35,890 nucleotides of DNA, taken from NCBI GenBank assembly GCA_905205995.1, contig CAJLFU010000021.1, positions 1 through 35,890 on the forward strand. The letters are read 5' to 3'. The number at the start of each line of letters is the position of its first letter. Within the stretch, counting starts at the first letter, position 1. The stretch comes from an uncultured Haemophilus sp. (GTDB lineage Bacteria; Pseudomonadota; Gammaproteobacteria; Enterobacterales; Pasteurellaceae). Made by a program: the position numbers and the translations under genes. The notes below the pieces were generated by a model that searched no databases, was not told where the DNA came from, and saw only the letters and a list, made by a program, of their open reading frames with translations. Of this stretch, positions 8,880 to 17,293 are shown one piece after another.

Positions 8880-9332
8880 TTACCACTTATTTAACGCTTC
8901 CTTATCGCTCTCTCTTGCTTCAATCCAACGTTCACCTTGATTGGTTTGTTCTTTTTTCCAGAACGGCGCTTTGGATTTTAAAAAGTCCATAATAAATTCA
9001 TTAGCATGGTAAGCATCGCCTCGGTGAGCAGAACTAATTCCAACTAAAACAATTTCATCGCCAGTATGTAAAAGTCCCACACGATGAATTACCGACACTC
9101 GCTGAATATCCCAACGAACTTTCGCCTGTTCTACAATTTCACGTAAGGCTTTTTCTGTCATGGCGGGATAATGTTCTAAGTATAAGCTGGATACCTCATC
9201 GCCTAAATTAAGATCGCGTACTTTACCCACAAAAATAACCGTTGCACCAACCGAATGATGTTCAGAAAGCCATTGGTAAACGACATTTTGATCAAAAGGT
9301 TGTTCTTGTACTGAAATTTGAATATCCGTCAT
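8880..9332 (-). CDS. moaE: Molybdopterin synthase catalytic subunit
   Basis: Large subunit of molybdopterin synthase, which inserts two sulfurs carried by MoaD into cyclic pyranopterin monophosphate. It has 150 residues, as in E. coli. Family segments seen are GATVIFVGKVRD, VSVIHRVGLL, SSAHRGDAY and KSKAPFWKKE, the last carrying the catalytic lysines. Its ATG directly abuts the moaD stop codon, so the two are probably translationally coupled. It is the last gene of moaACDE. Confidence 0.97.
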   Translation of the reverse strand: MTDIQISVQEQPFDQNVVYQWLSEHHSVGATVIFVGKVRDLNLGDEVSSLYLEHYPAMTEKALREIVEQAKVRWDIQRVSVIHRVGLLHTGDEIVLVGISSAHRGDAYHANEFIMDFLKSKAPFWKKEQTNQGERWIEARESDKEALNKW

Positions 9333-9578
9333 TTAGCCCCCTGTTACCGGTGGGAAAAATGCAATTTCATCCCCATTTTTGACCGCACTTTCTAGTGGCA
9401 TCAAGGTTTGATTAATGGCGACTAAAAGCTTCCCTTTTTCTAACGCTAACGCCCATCTATCACCTTTTTGAGCAAGATGTTGACGCACTGCTTCCGCTGT
9501 CGCAAAATCGCCTTCAAGCTGAACAGAATCTTCACCAATTAATTCGCGAGTTTGAGCAAAAAATAAAACATTTAACAT
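9333..9578 (-). CDS. moaD: Molybdopterin synthase sulfur carrier subunit
   Basis: Ubiquitin-fold sulfur carrier that is thiocarboxylated at its C-terminal glycine and donates sulfur to MoaE. The C-terminus is FFPPVTGG, with the required Gly-Gly. I chose the ATG at 9578 (81 residues, MLNVLFFAQTREL). GGAGGA lies at 9587-9592 just upstream, and the longer frame would add 13 residues that overlap moaC. One base separates it from the moaC stop. The gene contains an uptake signal (9382-9390) read as coding sequence. Confidence 0.95.
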   Translation of the reverse strand: MLNVLFFAQTRELIGEDSVQLEGDFATAEAVRQHLAQKGDRWALALEKGKLLVAINQTLMPLESAVKNGDEIAFFPPVTGG

Positions 9579-9579
9579 C

Positions 9580-10062
9580 TTATTTTTCCTCCGCAATAAA
9601 ATGGCCAGATTTTCCACCGCTCTTTTCTAATAGACGAACGTGCTCAATTACCATGTCTTTTTGTACGGCTTTACACATATCGTAAATGGTTAAGGCTGCT
9701 ACGCTTGCTGCCGTTAATGCTTCCATTTCTACGCCGGTTTTTCCGGTTAATTTACAAAGAGATTGAATACGAACTTGATTGGTTTCAAGTAATGGTTCTA
9801 AATTTACTTCTACTTTAGAAAGTAATAATGGATGGCAAAGCGGGATAAGTTCCCAAGTACGTTTTGCCGCTTGAATGCCAGCAATACGAGCAGTAGCAAA
9901 TACATCGCCTTTGTGATGTTTGCCTTCCACGATCATAGCAAGGGTTTCTTTTGACATAGTAACGATGGCTTCAGCACGAGCTTCACGAACGGTCTCTGCT
10001 TTTGCAGAAACATCCACCATATTGGCTTCGCCTTGAGAATTGATATGTGTAAATGTAGTCAT
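9580..10062 (-). CDS. moaC: Cyclic pyranopterin monophosphate synthase
   Basis: Acts with MoaA to convert GTP to cyclic pyranopterin monophosphate, the first stage of molybdenum cofactor synthesis. The start is set at the ATG at 10062 (160 residues, MTTFTHINSQGEANMVDVS), which aligns with E. coli MoaC (161). The open frame continues further upstream but without resemblance to the family. Conserved segments are HHKGDVFATARIAGIQAAKRT, LIPLCHPL, GKTGVEMEALTA and YDMCKAVQKDM with active-site Asp and Lys. An 88-base gap to moaA holds one uptake signal and no obvious promoter. The Shine-Dalgarno sequence is weak. Confidence 0.95.
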   Translation of the reverse strand: MTTFTHINSQGEANMVDVSAKAETVREARAEAIVTMSKETLAMIVEGKHHKGDVFATARIAGIQAAKRTWELIPLCHPLLLSKVEVNLEPLLETNQVRIQSLCKLTGKTGVEMEALTAASVAALTIYDMCKAVQKDMVIEHVRLLEKSGGKSGHFIAEEK

Positions 10063-10150
10063 AATGAAATAAAGTGCGGTTAAAATATTGAATGTTTTAC
10101 ATGTGTGACGAAAGCAAAATAAGTGAACAGTAAAATTCACCTATTTTCTT

Positions 10151-11164
10151 TTAGCCACCGATAGAGGCTAAATGATTTCTTACGCCACTATCACCGATAT
10201 GCAAATAATGATGTTCACGTTTGCCTTGCAGTGCAGAAAAAATACGTGCTTGCAAAATATCTTGCTGTTCATGGGATTGCAATAAATCACGTAATTCAAT
10301 GCCTTCTTCGCCGAATAAACAGAGATGAAGTTTACCCTTCGCTGATACTCTAAGACGATTACAACTTGCGCAGAAATTCTTCTCATAAGGCATAATTAAG
10401 CCAATTTCGCCTGCATAATCAGGATGCGTGAATACTTTAGCTGGACCGTCAGTATGGGATTTATGTTGTAATTGCCAACCGTTTTGCAGCAACTTATCCG
10501 CTAATACTTGTCCTGAAAGATGGAATTTATCAAAGAAACTATCCATTTCACCTGTTTGCATGAGTTCGATAAAGCGCATTTGAATTGGGCGATCTTTCAC
10601 CCAAACGAGGAATTGCTCAAACTCTTTGTCATTCAAATTTTTCATTAAAACTGAATTGACTTTAACTTTGTTGTAGCCCACTTCAAATGCACGATCGATA
10701 CCACGCATCACGTCATCAAATTTATTGATACCTGTAATTTGATGGAACATTTTTGGATCTAAGCTATCAACACTGACGTTAATAGACGTAATCCCTGCTT
10801 TCTTCCAATCAGCCACATCTTTTGCCATGCGATAGCCATTTGTCGTGACAGCTAATTGACGGATTCCATCAATATTAGCAATGCTTTCAGCAATAGAAAT
10901 AAAATCTTTGCGTAAAGTCGGTTCGCCACCCGTTAAACGGATTTTTTCTGTGCCCATTTCAGCAAACGCTTGAGCAAGATGGGTAATTTCTTTTAAGGTT
11001 AAGAAACTTGGTTTGTTAGCTTCAGGTTGATAACCATCAGGTAAACAATAGGTACAACGAAAATTACACTGATCGGTAATCGACAGTCGTAGATAGTAAT
11101 ATTGGCGTTGGAAAGGATCGACTAAGCGAGACTCTCCTACGTTCTTGATAGGAATGGATTGCAT
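10151..11164 (-). CDS. moaA: GTP 3',8-cyclase (radical SAM)
   Basis: Radical-SAM enzyme that rearranges GTP to 3',8-cyclo-GTP for MoaC. It has 337 residues. The N-terminal [4Fe-4S] motif is C33-x3-C37-x2-C40 in DQCNFRCTYC. The second cluster uses C265, C268 and C282 in FCASCNRLRVSAKGKLHLC. The RLTGGEPTLR segment binds SAM, and the C-terminus ends in the required Gly-Gly. It is the first gene of moaACDE; moaB is absent. AAAGG precedes the ATG, inside the end of the Moco-type leader. Confidence 0.98.
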   Translation of the reverse strand: MQSIPIKNVGESRLVDPFQRQYYYLRLSITDQCNFRCTYCLPDGYQPEANKPSFLTLKEITHLAQAFAEMGTEKIRLTGGEPTLRKDFISIAESIANIDGIRQLAVTTNGYRMAKDVADWKKAGITSINVSVDSLDPKMFHQITGINKFDDVMRGIDRAFEVGYNKVKVNSVLMKNLNDKEFEQFLVWVKDRPIQMRFIELMQTGEMDSFFDKFHLSGQVLADKLLQNGWQLQHKSHTDGPAKVFTHPDYAGEIGLIMPYEKNFCASCNRLRVSAKGKLHLCLFGEEGIELRDLLQSHEQQDILQARIFSALQGKREHHYLHIGDSGVRNHLASIGG

Positions 11165-11179
11165 TTTACACCTTTCTAA

Positions 11180-11285
11180 ATATGGAGAGGATAAACCGTT
11201 TCCAGCGTATCCCTGAATAACGTACCGCGTTATTGGCTTGCCGCCGTATTTCTTGTGAAACTTAGGCTAAACAAGCTCGGAGTTA
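11180..11285 (-). ncRNA. Moco RNA-type riboswitch in moaA leader
   Basis: The leader read on the minus strand carries features I recognise from the Moco RNA motif upstream of moaA: a 5' CTCCGAGC block (about 11275-11283), GTTTCACAAG, CGGCGGCAAGCC, a variable hairpin AATAACG/CGTTATT, GGGATACGC, a GAAA tetraloop in CTGGAAACGG, and a closing TCCTCTCC. The 3' end is about 20 bases before the moaA start, so it could control ribosome access. Binding of molybdenum cofactor is known for the class and not shown here. Confidence 0.85.
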
Positions 11286-11310
11286 TGCGTTAAAAATAAA
11301 TTGTGTTGGT

Positions 11311-11340
11311 ATTGTAATAAAAGCAAGCGGTTAATAGCAA
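11311..11340 (-). promoter_or_regulatory. Candidate moaA promoter
   Basis: Minus-strand TTGCTA (11335-11340) and TACAAT (11311-11316) are 18 bases apart and place the transcript start just upstream of the Moco-type leader. Confidence 0.5.
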
Positions 11341-11451
11341 TAATTTGATAGAATAACTCGACTATATTGATAAAAATAACAGTATTAACTTATATAAAAA
11401 AATATATAACATTATTTTTTATAATAATTTATAGGTAAAAAAGGAAGAAAA

Positions 11452-12396
11452 ATGTCTGATTTATCTCGTCACAGCCGTCATGAACATCTAGACGAAATCA
11501 AACATATTGTTGCCATTGGTGGTGGCCATGGATTAGGTCGTGTATTATCGGCGCTTAGTTTTATGAAAGAGCGTTTAACCGGTATTGTCACCACCACAGA
11601 TAACGGCGGTTCAACTGGCCGAATTCGCCAAGAACAAGGTGGTATCGCATGGGGCGATCTACGTAATTGTTTAAACCAAATCATCATTGAGCCAAGCACG
11701 GCATCTGCATTATTTGAATACCGCTTTACTGGCGCAGGTGAACTTTCTGGGCATAATTTAGGCAATTTAATGCTCAAAGCCTTAGAAGATATGAATATTC
11801 GCCCTATTGAAGCCATTAACTTGATTCGTGAATTACTCAAAGTAAAATCTCACATTATTCCCATGTCAGAAGAACCTGTTCATCTTGCCGCGAGTTTAGG
11901 GTTAGGTTCCAGTATTGTAGGTGAAGTGAGCATTGATAATTTAACCGAGTTACCCCAATCACTTTTCTTAGTGCCCATGGTTAAAGCCGCACAAGAAGCC
12001 ATCCAAGCATTGGAGCAAGCGGAAGTCATTTTACTTGGCCCAGGAAGTTTCATGACGAGCATTATGCCCCCGCTATTGCTACCTGAATTAGCGACTGCCC
12101 TGCGTAATAGCAAAGCGAAAGTAATTTTTATTGATAATTTAGGGGTGGAAATTGGCGCTGCCTCTCAGCTTTCACTAGCAGATCGTATTCAGAAAATTAA
12201 TGAAATCGTCGGCGAATCCGTTATTGATGGTGCTATAACCCCTTATCGTGAACAAAGTGCGGTCGATTTGTCTGCCATTTCTTCCGTTAAAATCTTAGCT
12301 AAACGCTTGAATGCAGATGATATCAGCTATCGTCATGACAGAACGTTACTTGCCAAAGCTATTGATGAATTAGTGGGTGAATTAGATTACGAATAA
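11452..12396 (+). CDS. ybhK: YbhK/YvcK (CofD-like) family protein
   Basis: Homologue of E. coli YbhK and of the B. subtilis YvcK 'gluconeogenesis factor' family, which has a CofD-like nucleotide-binding fold. It has 314 residues (E. coli 302). Conserved segments are AIGGGHGLGRVL near residue 22, TTTDNGGSTGRIR, GDLRNCLNQ, SGHNLGNLML, and LGPGSFMTSIMP. AAGGAAG lies just upstream of the ATG. It is divergent from moaA, the same arrangement as in E. coli. The molecular function in gammaproteobacteria is not established; YvcK binds UDP-sugars and affects cell shape in Gram-positives. Confidence 0.93.
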   Translation: MSDLSRHSRHEHLDEIKHIVAIGGGHGLGRVLSALSFMKERLTGIVTTTDNGGSTGRIRQEQGGIAWGDLRNCLNQIIIEPSTASALFEYRFTGAGELSGHNLGNLMLKALEDMNIRPIEAINLIRELLKVKSHIIPMSEEPVHLAASLGLGSSIVGEVSIDNLTELPQSLFLVPMVKAAQEAIQALEQAEVILLGPGSFMTSIMPPLLLPELATALRNSKAKVIFIDNLGVEIGAASQLSLADRIQKINEIVGESVIDGAITPYREQSAVDLSAISSVKILAKRLNADDISYRHDRTLLAKAIDELVGELDYE

Positions 12397-12428
12397 AAAA
12401 CCGCACGTTAAAGTGCGGTCATTTTTTG
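12397..12428. terminator. ybhK/thiI convergent terminator
   Basis: ACCGCAC and GTGCGGT pair around a GTTAAA loop, with A residues before and T residues after, so it could work in both directions. The left arm is a degenerate uptake signal (ACCGCACGT); the right arm is exact (12411-12419). Confidence 0.8.
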
Positions 12429-12429
12429 C

Positions 12430-13881
12430 TTATTTTTTCCCGAATACTCTTACATTCGTGAAACCATTTTCTTTTAAATAAAGCGCTTGAAGTTTGCTCA
12501 TCACGCCTCGTTCACAATAAAGCACATAGTTTTTACTTTGATCTAATGAGCTGAATTGTGAAGATAATTTGTAAAACGGCAATTGCATCACTGTGTGTTC
12601 ATCTGATTCGAATGGGTTTTCATCTGTCTCTTCAGGGCTACGAATATCTAAAATAATATCGTTTTCACCAAGCACTGAAATGGTATCTACTTCTACCACT
12701 TCTTTCTCTGTTTCTTCTGCAATTTGGCGAATATCTAAATATTGTGCATTTTCAACCGCACTTTCCAACACGCCAAAATCAAAGTGATTTTCTTCTTCAA
12801 GAATTTTTTCACGCACGGCTTTAATCGTTGGATTTTTAGAAATTACCCCACAGAATTCCGGCATTGATTTAGCAATATCATCCGTACCGATCTCTTTTGC
12901 CATTGCAATAATCTGTTCTTTATCATGAGTAATGAGTGGACGTAATACTAACGCATCTGCTGCTTCATCAATTAAACGTAAATTCGTTAAAGTTTGGCTT
13001 GAAACTTGTCCGAGTGCTTCGCCGGTGACAATGGCTTGAATATCAAAACGTTGTGCAACTTTACTTGCAGCACGTACCATCATTCGTTTTAACACGACGC
13101 CCATTTGTCCATTATCGACTTTCTCTAAAATCTCGCCCACTACACCTTCAAAAGGAATGGCAATAAAGCGGACTTTATGAGATGAGCTATAGCGATTCCA
13201 AATATGGTAAGCCATTTGTTTCACGCCAATTTCATGGGCTGCCCCACCTAAATTGAAGAAACAATAATGCACACGTGAACCACGGCGAATAAGCATATAA
13301 CTAGATACGCCAGAGTCAAAGCCCCCTGAAATCAATGAAAGCACATCTTCTTGCGTACCAATTGGATAACCGCCTAAGCCAACATGACGAGCTCTTACCA
13401 GCATCATTTTGTCATCTTCAATATCAATACGCACCGTCACATCAGGATTTTTTAAGCGTACTTTTGCGCTTTCAATATGCTGATTTAAACCACCACCGAT
13501 ATAACGTTCAGCTTCAATGGAACTAAAATCATGTTTCCCTTTGCGTTTTACACGTACACAAAAGGTTTTGTTTTCTAGTTGAGCAGCGACATCCGCTAAG
13601 GTCAACTCAAAGATATGATGTAAATCGGTAAACGGTTTTTCTTCCACTTCTAAAAAATGATGAATCCCCGGAATGCGTTGTAAAAGCGCAATCAACTCTT
13701 CACGATTGGCTTCATTTTTTGACCGCACTTCGATGTAATCCCAATGACGAACAACCGCCGTTTCTTCATCATATTTCTGTAAAATATTGCGGATATTTGA
13801 GGTCAAAATTTTCGCGAAACGCTTACGCACGGTTTCACTTTTAATCATAATTTCAGGAAAAAGTTTAACGATAAATTTCAT
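12430..13881 (-). CDS. thiI: tRNA 4-thiouridine synthase / thiazole sulfurtransferase
   Basis: Adenylates U8 of tRNA and transfers sulfur to form 4-thiouridine; also relays sulfur for the thiamine thiazole. It has 483 residues (E. coli 482). An N-terminal ferredoxin-like and THUMP region (about 1-165) precedes the PP-loop SGGFDSG at 185-191. A C-terminal rhodanese domain carries the persulfide cysteine C456 in YCERGVMS. The conserved partner cysteine in PEFCGVISKNP is also present. The rhodanese extension marks the proteobacterial-type ThiI. It is divergent from xseB. Confidence 0.97.
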   Translation of the reverse strand: MKFIVKLFPEIMIKSETVRKRFAKILTSNIRNILQKYDEETAVVRHWDYIEVRSKNEANREELIALLQRIPGIHHFLEVEEKPFTDLHHIFELTLADVAAQLENKTFCVRVKRKGKHDFSSIEAERYIGGGLNQHIESAKVRLKNPDVTVRIDIEDDKMMLVRARHVGLGGYPIGTQEDVLSLISGGFDSGVSSYMLIRRGSRVHYCFFNLGGAAHEIGVKQMAYHIWNRYSSSHKVRFIAIPFEGVVGEILEKVDNGQMGVVLKRMMVRAASKVAQRFDIQAIVTGEALGQVSSQTLTNLRLIDEAADALVLRPLITHDKEQIIAMAKEIGTDDIAKSMPEFCGVISKNPTIKAVREKILEEENHFDFGVLESAVENAQYLDIRQIAEETEKEVVEVDTISVLGENDIILDIRSPEETDENPFESDEHTVMQLPFYKLSSQFSSLDQSKNYVLYCERGVMSKLQALYLKENGFTNVRVFGKK

Positions 13882-13911
13882 AATAATCTGTGAATAATAA
13901 AAAATGGCCGT

Positions 13912-13939
13912 ATTGTACGCTAAATTCCAGATCCCACAA
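13912..13939 (-). promoter_or_regulatory. Candidate thiI promoter
   Basis: Minus-strand TTGTGG (13934-13939) and TACAAT (13912-13917) are 16 bases apart, about 30 bases before the ATG. The -10 lies in GTACAATACGG, an 11-mer also present in the divergent xseB promoter. Confidence 0.5.
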
Positions 13940-13984
13940 AGTTCAAATTCTCACGAAAAACTGACCGCACTTTGAAATAAGTTT

Positions 13985-14013
13985 TTAACATCCCTATAAA
14001 AATCAAGTACAAT
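13985..14013 (+). promoter_or_regulatory. Candidate xseB-ispA-dxs promoter
   Basis: TTAACA (13985-13990) and TACAAT (14008-14013) are 17 bases apart, 35 bases upstream of xseB. AAAGGA lies before the ATG. The -10 lies in the same GTACAATACGG sequence as in the thiI promoter. Confidence 0.6.
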
Positions 14014-14048
14014 ACGGAGCAATTTATTCATCTGAAAAGGATAATTTA

Positions 14049-14291
14049 ATGGCGCGTAAACCAGCAAATGCTGAACCTGATTTTGAAACAACACTTGCAC
14101 AATTGGAAACAATTGTGACAAAACTTGAAAGCGGTGAATTACCATTGGAAGATGCGCTGAAAGAATTTGAAAACGGCATTAAATTGGCTCAACTTGGTCA
14201 AGAGCGCTTGCAACAAGCAGAACAACGTATTCAAATTTTATTACAAAAAAGCGAAACCGCCCCATTAAGTGATTATCAAGGGGACGAGTAA
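14049..14291 (+). CDS. xseB: Exodeoxyribonuclease VII small subunit
   Basis: Small subunit of exonuclease VII, which degrades single-stranded DNA together with XseA (not in this window). It has 80 residues, the E. coli length. The two-helix signature FETTLAQLETIVTKLESGEL and PLEDALKEFENGIKLA is clear, followed by a QERLQQAEQRIQ coiled coil. It is the first gene of xseB-ispA-dxs, the common gammaproteobacterial order; three bases separate it from ispA. Confidence 0.97.
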   Translation: MARKPANAEPDFETTLAQLETIVTKLESGELPLEDALKEFENGIKLAQLGQERLQQAEQRIQILLQKSETAPLSDYQGDE

Positions 14292-14294
14292 TCC

Positions 14295-15188
14295 ATGAGT
14301 TATCAATTCGGCACTGAACTCAAACAAGTTCAAGATCGCATTAATCAGTTTTTAGCCAATCAATTTGAAGAAATTGACTCTTATAATGCCCCTTTGCGTG
14401 ATGCTATGAAATATGGCTTATTGCTAGGCGGCAAACGCGTTCGTCCTTTCCTTGTCTATGCAACGGGTAAAATGCTGGGGGCAGAAATGCTAGCTCTAGA
14501 TTACGCCGCCGCAGCCATTGAATCTATCCATGCTTATTCTTTAATCCATGATGATTTGCCTACCATGGACAACGATGAACTTCGTCGTGGTCAACCAACA
14601 TGTCATATTGCTTTTGATGAAGCGACGGCTATTTTAGCTGGCGATGCGTTACAAACTTTTGCCTTTGAAATTCTTACTGAAGCCCCTTCTCTTTCTGCAG
14701 AACAAAAATTGCAATTAGTGAAAGTCTTAGCTCAAGCATCTGGCGTACAAGGCATGTGTTTAGGGCAAAGTTTAGATTTAATTTCTGAGCATAAACAAGT
14801 TAATTTAGACGAATTAGAGCTTATTCATCGCAACAAAACGGGTGCATTGCTAACGGCCGCATTAAAAATGGGTTTTATCTGTTCGCCTCACTTTGAAAAC
14901 AAAGAATTAGAGCAACAACTAGAACGTTATTCACAAGCTATTGGTTTAGCTTTTCAAGTGCAAGATGACATTTTAGATATTGAAGGCGACAGTGCGGAAA
15001 TCGGTAAACCGGTGGGTTCTGATTTAGGTTTAGATAAAAGCACTTATCCAAAGCTGTTAGGATTAGAGGGCGCGAAACAAAAAGCCCAAGAACTCTATCA
15101 AACCGCCTTACATGAATTAGACAATTTACCTTTTGATACCACTGCATTGCGTGCATTAGCTGAATTTATTGTCAATCGTAAAAGTTAA
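14295..15188 (+). CDS. ispA: (2E,6E)-Farnesyl diphosphate synthase
   Basis: Condenses IPP with DMAPP and then GPP to farnesyl diphosphate, the precursor of undecaprenyl phosphate and quinone side chains. It has 297 residues (E. coli 299). The first aspartate-rich motif DDLPTMDND starts at D86 and the second, DDILD, at D224. GGKRVRP is the conserved pyrophosphate-binding segment near residue 46. It follows xseB with a 3-base gap and precedes dxs by 69 bases. Confidence 0.97.
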   Translation: MSYQFGTELKQVQDRINQFLANQFEEIDSYNAPLRDAMKYGLLLGGKRVRPFLVYATGKMLGAEMLALDYAAAAIESIHAYSLIHDDLPTMDNDELRRGQPTCHIAFDEATAILAGDALQTFAFEILTEAPSLSAEQKLQLVKVLAQASGVQGMCLGQSLDLISEHKQVNLDELELIHRNKTGALLTAALKMGFICSPHFENKELEQQLERYSQAIGLAFQVQDDILDIEGDSAEIGKPVGSDLGLDKSTYPKLLGLEGAKQKAQELYQTALHELDNLPFDTTALRALAEFIVNRKS

Positions 15189-15215
15189 TGGTGACAGCAT
15201 TTATTTTGATTTCTC

Positions 15216-15234
15216 AAAGTGCGGTCACTTTTTT
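15216..15234 (+). terminator. Short hairpin around an uptake signal before dxs
   Basis: AAAGTG and CACTTT pair across a CGGT loop and are followed by T residues. The left half is an uptake signal (15217-15225). It is a weak six-base-pair, intrinsic-terminator-like element 24 bases before the dxs ATG. It may modestly reduce read-through into dxs, or be coincidental. Confidence 0.3.
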
Positions 15235-15257
15235 CACATTTTAGGACTAACGAATAT

Positions 15258-17111
15258 ATGAACAACTATCCTCTTTTATCCTTAATTAATTCGCCGGAAG
15301 ATTTGCGTCTTTTGAATAAAGATCAGCTTCCGCAACTTTGTCAGGAGTTACGGAGTTATCTGTTGGAATCCGTTAGTCAAACCAGTGGTCATTTGGCATC
15401 TGGTCTTGGTACCGTTGAGTTGACGGTTGCACTACACTACATTTTCAAAACCCCTTTTGATCAATTAATTTGGGATGTGGGCCATCAAGCGTATCCACAC
15501 AAAATTTTGACGGGGCGTCGTGATCAAATGTCCACCATTCGCCAAAAAGGCGGTATTCATCCCTTCCCTTGGCGTGAAGAAAGTGAGTTTGATGTATTAA
15601 GTGTTGGCCACTCTTCTACTTCAATCAGTGCAGGACTAGGTATTGCTGTTGCCGCAGAACGTGAAAATGCAGGTCGCAAAACCGTTTGTGTGATTGGTGA
15701 TGGTGCAATCACTGCGGGGATGGCATTTGAAGCCTTAAACCATGCAGGTTCTTTGCATACTGATATGTTGGTCATTTTAAATGACAATGAAATGTCTATT
15801 TCTGAAAATGTCGGCGCATTAAATAATCACCTTGCCCGTATTTTCTCTGGTTCATTATATTCAACGGTTCGTGATGGCAGTAAGAAAATTTTAGATAAAG
15901 TGCCAACTGTTAAAAACTTTATGAAGAAAACCGAAGAGCACATGAAAGGCGTGATGTTCTCCCCCGAAAGTACGCTTTTTGAAGAGCTCGGTTTTAACTA
16001 TATTGGACCAATTGACGGGCATAATATTGACGAATTAATTGCCACCTTAAGCAATATGCGCGATCTCAAAGGGCCGCAATTCTTACACATCAAAACTAAA
16101 AAAGGAAAAGGTTACGAGCCTGCAGAAAAAGACCCAATTGGTTTCCATGGCGTACCAAAATTTGACCCAACAAGCGGCCAACTTCCTAAATCAAATGCCA
16201 AACCAACCTATTCAAAAATCTTTGGTGATTGGTTATGTGAAATGGCGGAGCAAGACGATAAATTAGTTGGTATTACACCTGCAATGCGTGAAGGTTCTGG
16301 CATGGTAGAATTTTCAGAACGATTCCCGCAACAATATTTTGATGTTGCCATCGCTGAACAACATGCTGTCACCTTTGCTGCAGGTCTTGCAATTGGCGGT
16401 TATAAACCTGTTGTGGCCATTTATTCTACCTTCTTACAACGTGCTTATGATCAGCTTATTCACGATGTTGCCATTCAAAACTTACCTGTTCTCTTTGCCA
16501 TCGATCGTGCAGGTATCGTAGGTGCTGATGGTCAAACTCACCAAGGTGCGTTTGATTTAAGTTTTATGCGCTGCATTCCGAATATAATCATTATGACACC
16601 AAGTGATGAAAATGAATGTCGCCAAATGCTTTATACGGGTTATAAATGTGGTAAACCGGCTGCGATACGTTATCCGCGTGGAAATGCAATCGGCGTAGAA
16701 TTAACCCCACTTGCAGAATTAGAAATTGGTCGTTCAAAAATGGTTCGTCAAGGTGAAAAAATCGCGATTCTGAATTTTGGCACACTCTTACCTGCTGCTT
16801 TATCTGTGGCAGAAAAACTCAATGCGACTGTTATCGATATGCGCTTTGTGAAACCAATTGATGAGGCTCGTATTCTAGAAGTGGCGAATACCCATGACGT
16901 CATTGTGACATTGGAAGAAAATGCGATTCAAGGTGGTGCAGGTTCTGCTGTTTCAGAAGTGCTAAATTCTCATGGAAAAACAACCGCACTTTTACAACTA
17001 GGTTTACCTGATATTTTTATTCCGCAAGGCACACAACAAGAAGCGCTTGCTGAAATTAAATTAGATGAAAAAGGGATTGAAGAGCAAATTATTGCCTTTA
17101 TAAAGGGCTAA
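15258..17111 (+). CDS. dxs: 1-Deoxy-D-xylulose-5-phosphate synthase
   Basis: Thiamine-diphosphate enzyme that condenses pyruvate and glyceraldehyde 3-phosphate, the entry step of the MEP isoprenoid pathway. I chose the ATG at 15258 (617 residues; E. coli 620), with AGGA upstream. The open frame continues 13 codons further but overlaps the uptake-signal hairpin. GDG at 147-149 begins the ThDP motif, which ends in NDNEMSISENVG. DVAIAEQHAVTFAAG contains the conserved glutamate, and DRAGIVGADGQTHQG the transketolase-like pyrimidine-domain residues. It is the last gene of xseB-ispA-dxs and supplies the pathway that IspA uses. Confidence 0.97.
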   Translation: MNNYPLLSLINSPEDLRLLNKDQLPQLCQELRSYLLESVSQTSGHLASGLGTVELTVALHYIFKTPFDQLIWDVGHQAYPHKILTGRRDQMSTIRQKGGIHPFPWREESEFDVLSVGHSSTSISAGLGIAVAAERENAGRKTVCVIGDGAITAGMAFEALNHAGSLHTDMLVILNDNEMSISENVGALNNHLARIFSGSLYSTVRDGSKKILDKVPTVKNFMKKTEEHMKGVMFSPESTLFEELGFNYIGPIDGHNIDELIATLSNMRDLKGPQFLHIKTKKGKGYEPAEKDPIGFHGVPKFDPTSGQLPKSNAKPTYSKIFGDWLCEMAEQDDKLVGITPAMREGSGMVEFSERFPQQYFDVAIAEQHAVTFAAGLAIGGYKPVVAIYSTFLQRAYDQLIHDVAIQNLPVLFAIDRAGIVGADGQTHQGAFDLSFMRCIPNIIIMTPSDENECRQMLYTGYKCGKPAAIRYPRGNAIGVELTPLAELEIGRSKMVRQGEKIAILNFGTLLPAALSVAEKLNATVIDMRFVKPIDEARILEVANTHDVIVTLEENAIQGGAGSAVSEVLNSHGKTTALLQLGLPDIFIPQGTQQEALAEIKLDEKGIEEQIIAFIKG

Positions 17112-17256
17112 ATTCGTTCATTTTGGTTTAATTTTGATATTTTTTAAATTTTTTTCAAAAATATCGAACTATTTCAAAAAACCACAGTCTGATACATTGC
17201 TAGTGCACTGCATATTGCAGTTATCTTTTTGAAGTTTCTTATAAATTAAGACCTCC
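17112..17256 (+). other. dxs 3' region: possible small RNA or long 3' UTR
   Basis: This AT-rich non-coding stretch contains an A/T-only inverted repeat (GATATTTTT 17136-17144 and AAAAATATC 17157-17165), a perfect ACTGCA-TAT-TGCAGT hairpin (17207-17221), and a weak promoter-like pair TTGCAG/TATAAA (17215 and 17240, 19-base spacing). It then runs into ACCTCCCC directly before a strong terminator. No ORF is evident. It may be the dxs 3' UTR or the source of a short RNA. Confidence 0.3.
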
Positions 17257-17293
17257 CCGCTATTCAAGTTTTGAGTAGCGGTTTTTTCTTTTT
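17257..17293 (+). terminator. Strong intrinsic terminator downstream of dxs
   Basis: CCGCTATTCAA and TTGAGTAGCGG pair (one wobble) around a short loop, followed by TTTTTTCTTTTTT. It lies 145 bases beyond the dxs stop. Outside it ACCTCC (17251-17256) can also pair with GGAGGT (17295-17300). Confidence 0.85.

Noticed and set aside
11318..11334. Actinobacillus-type uptake signal (ACAAGCGGT) near moaA
   Set aside because: The sequence reads GCAAGCGGT, a mismatch to that core, and all other signals are of the Haemophilus type; treated as coincidence.
11345..11376. FNR-like half sites (TTGAT) in the ybhK-moaA intergenic region
   Set aside because: No TTGAT-N4-ATCAA palindrome is formed; the two half sites are in the same orientation and far apart.
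13882..14048. Possible TPP riboswitch upstream of thiI
   Set aside because: The intergenic region is short, and I do not see the conserved CUGAGA and ACCUGA blocks of the TPP aptamer on either strand.
17132..17170. A/T inverted repeat just after dxs considered as the dxs terminator
   Set aside because: The stem is A/T only apart from one end pair and has no clean T run after it; the GC-rich hairpin at 17257 is a far better terminator.
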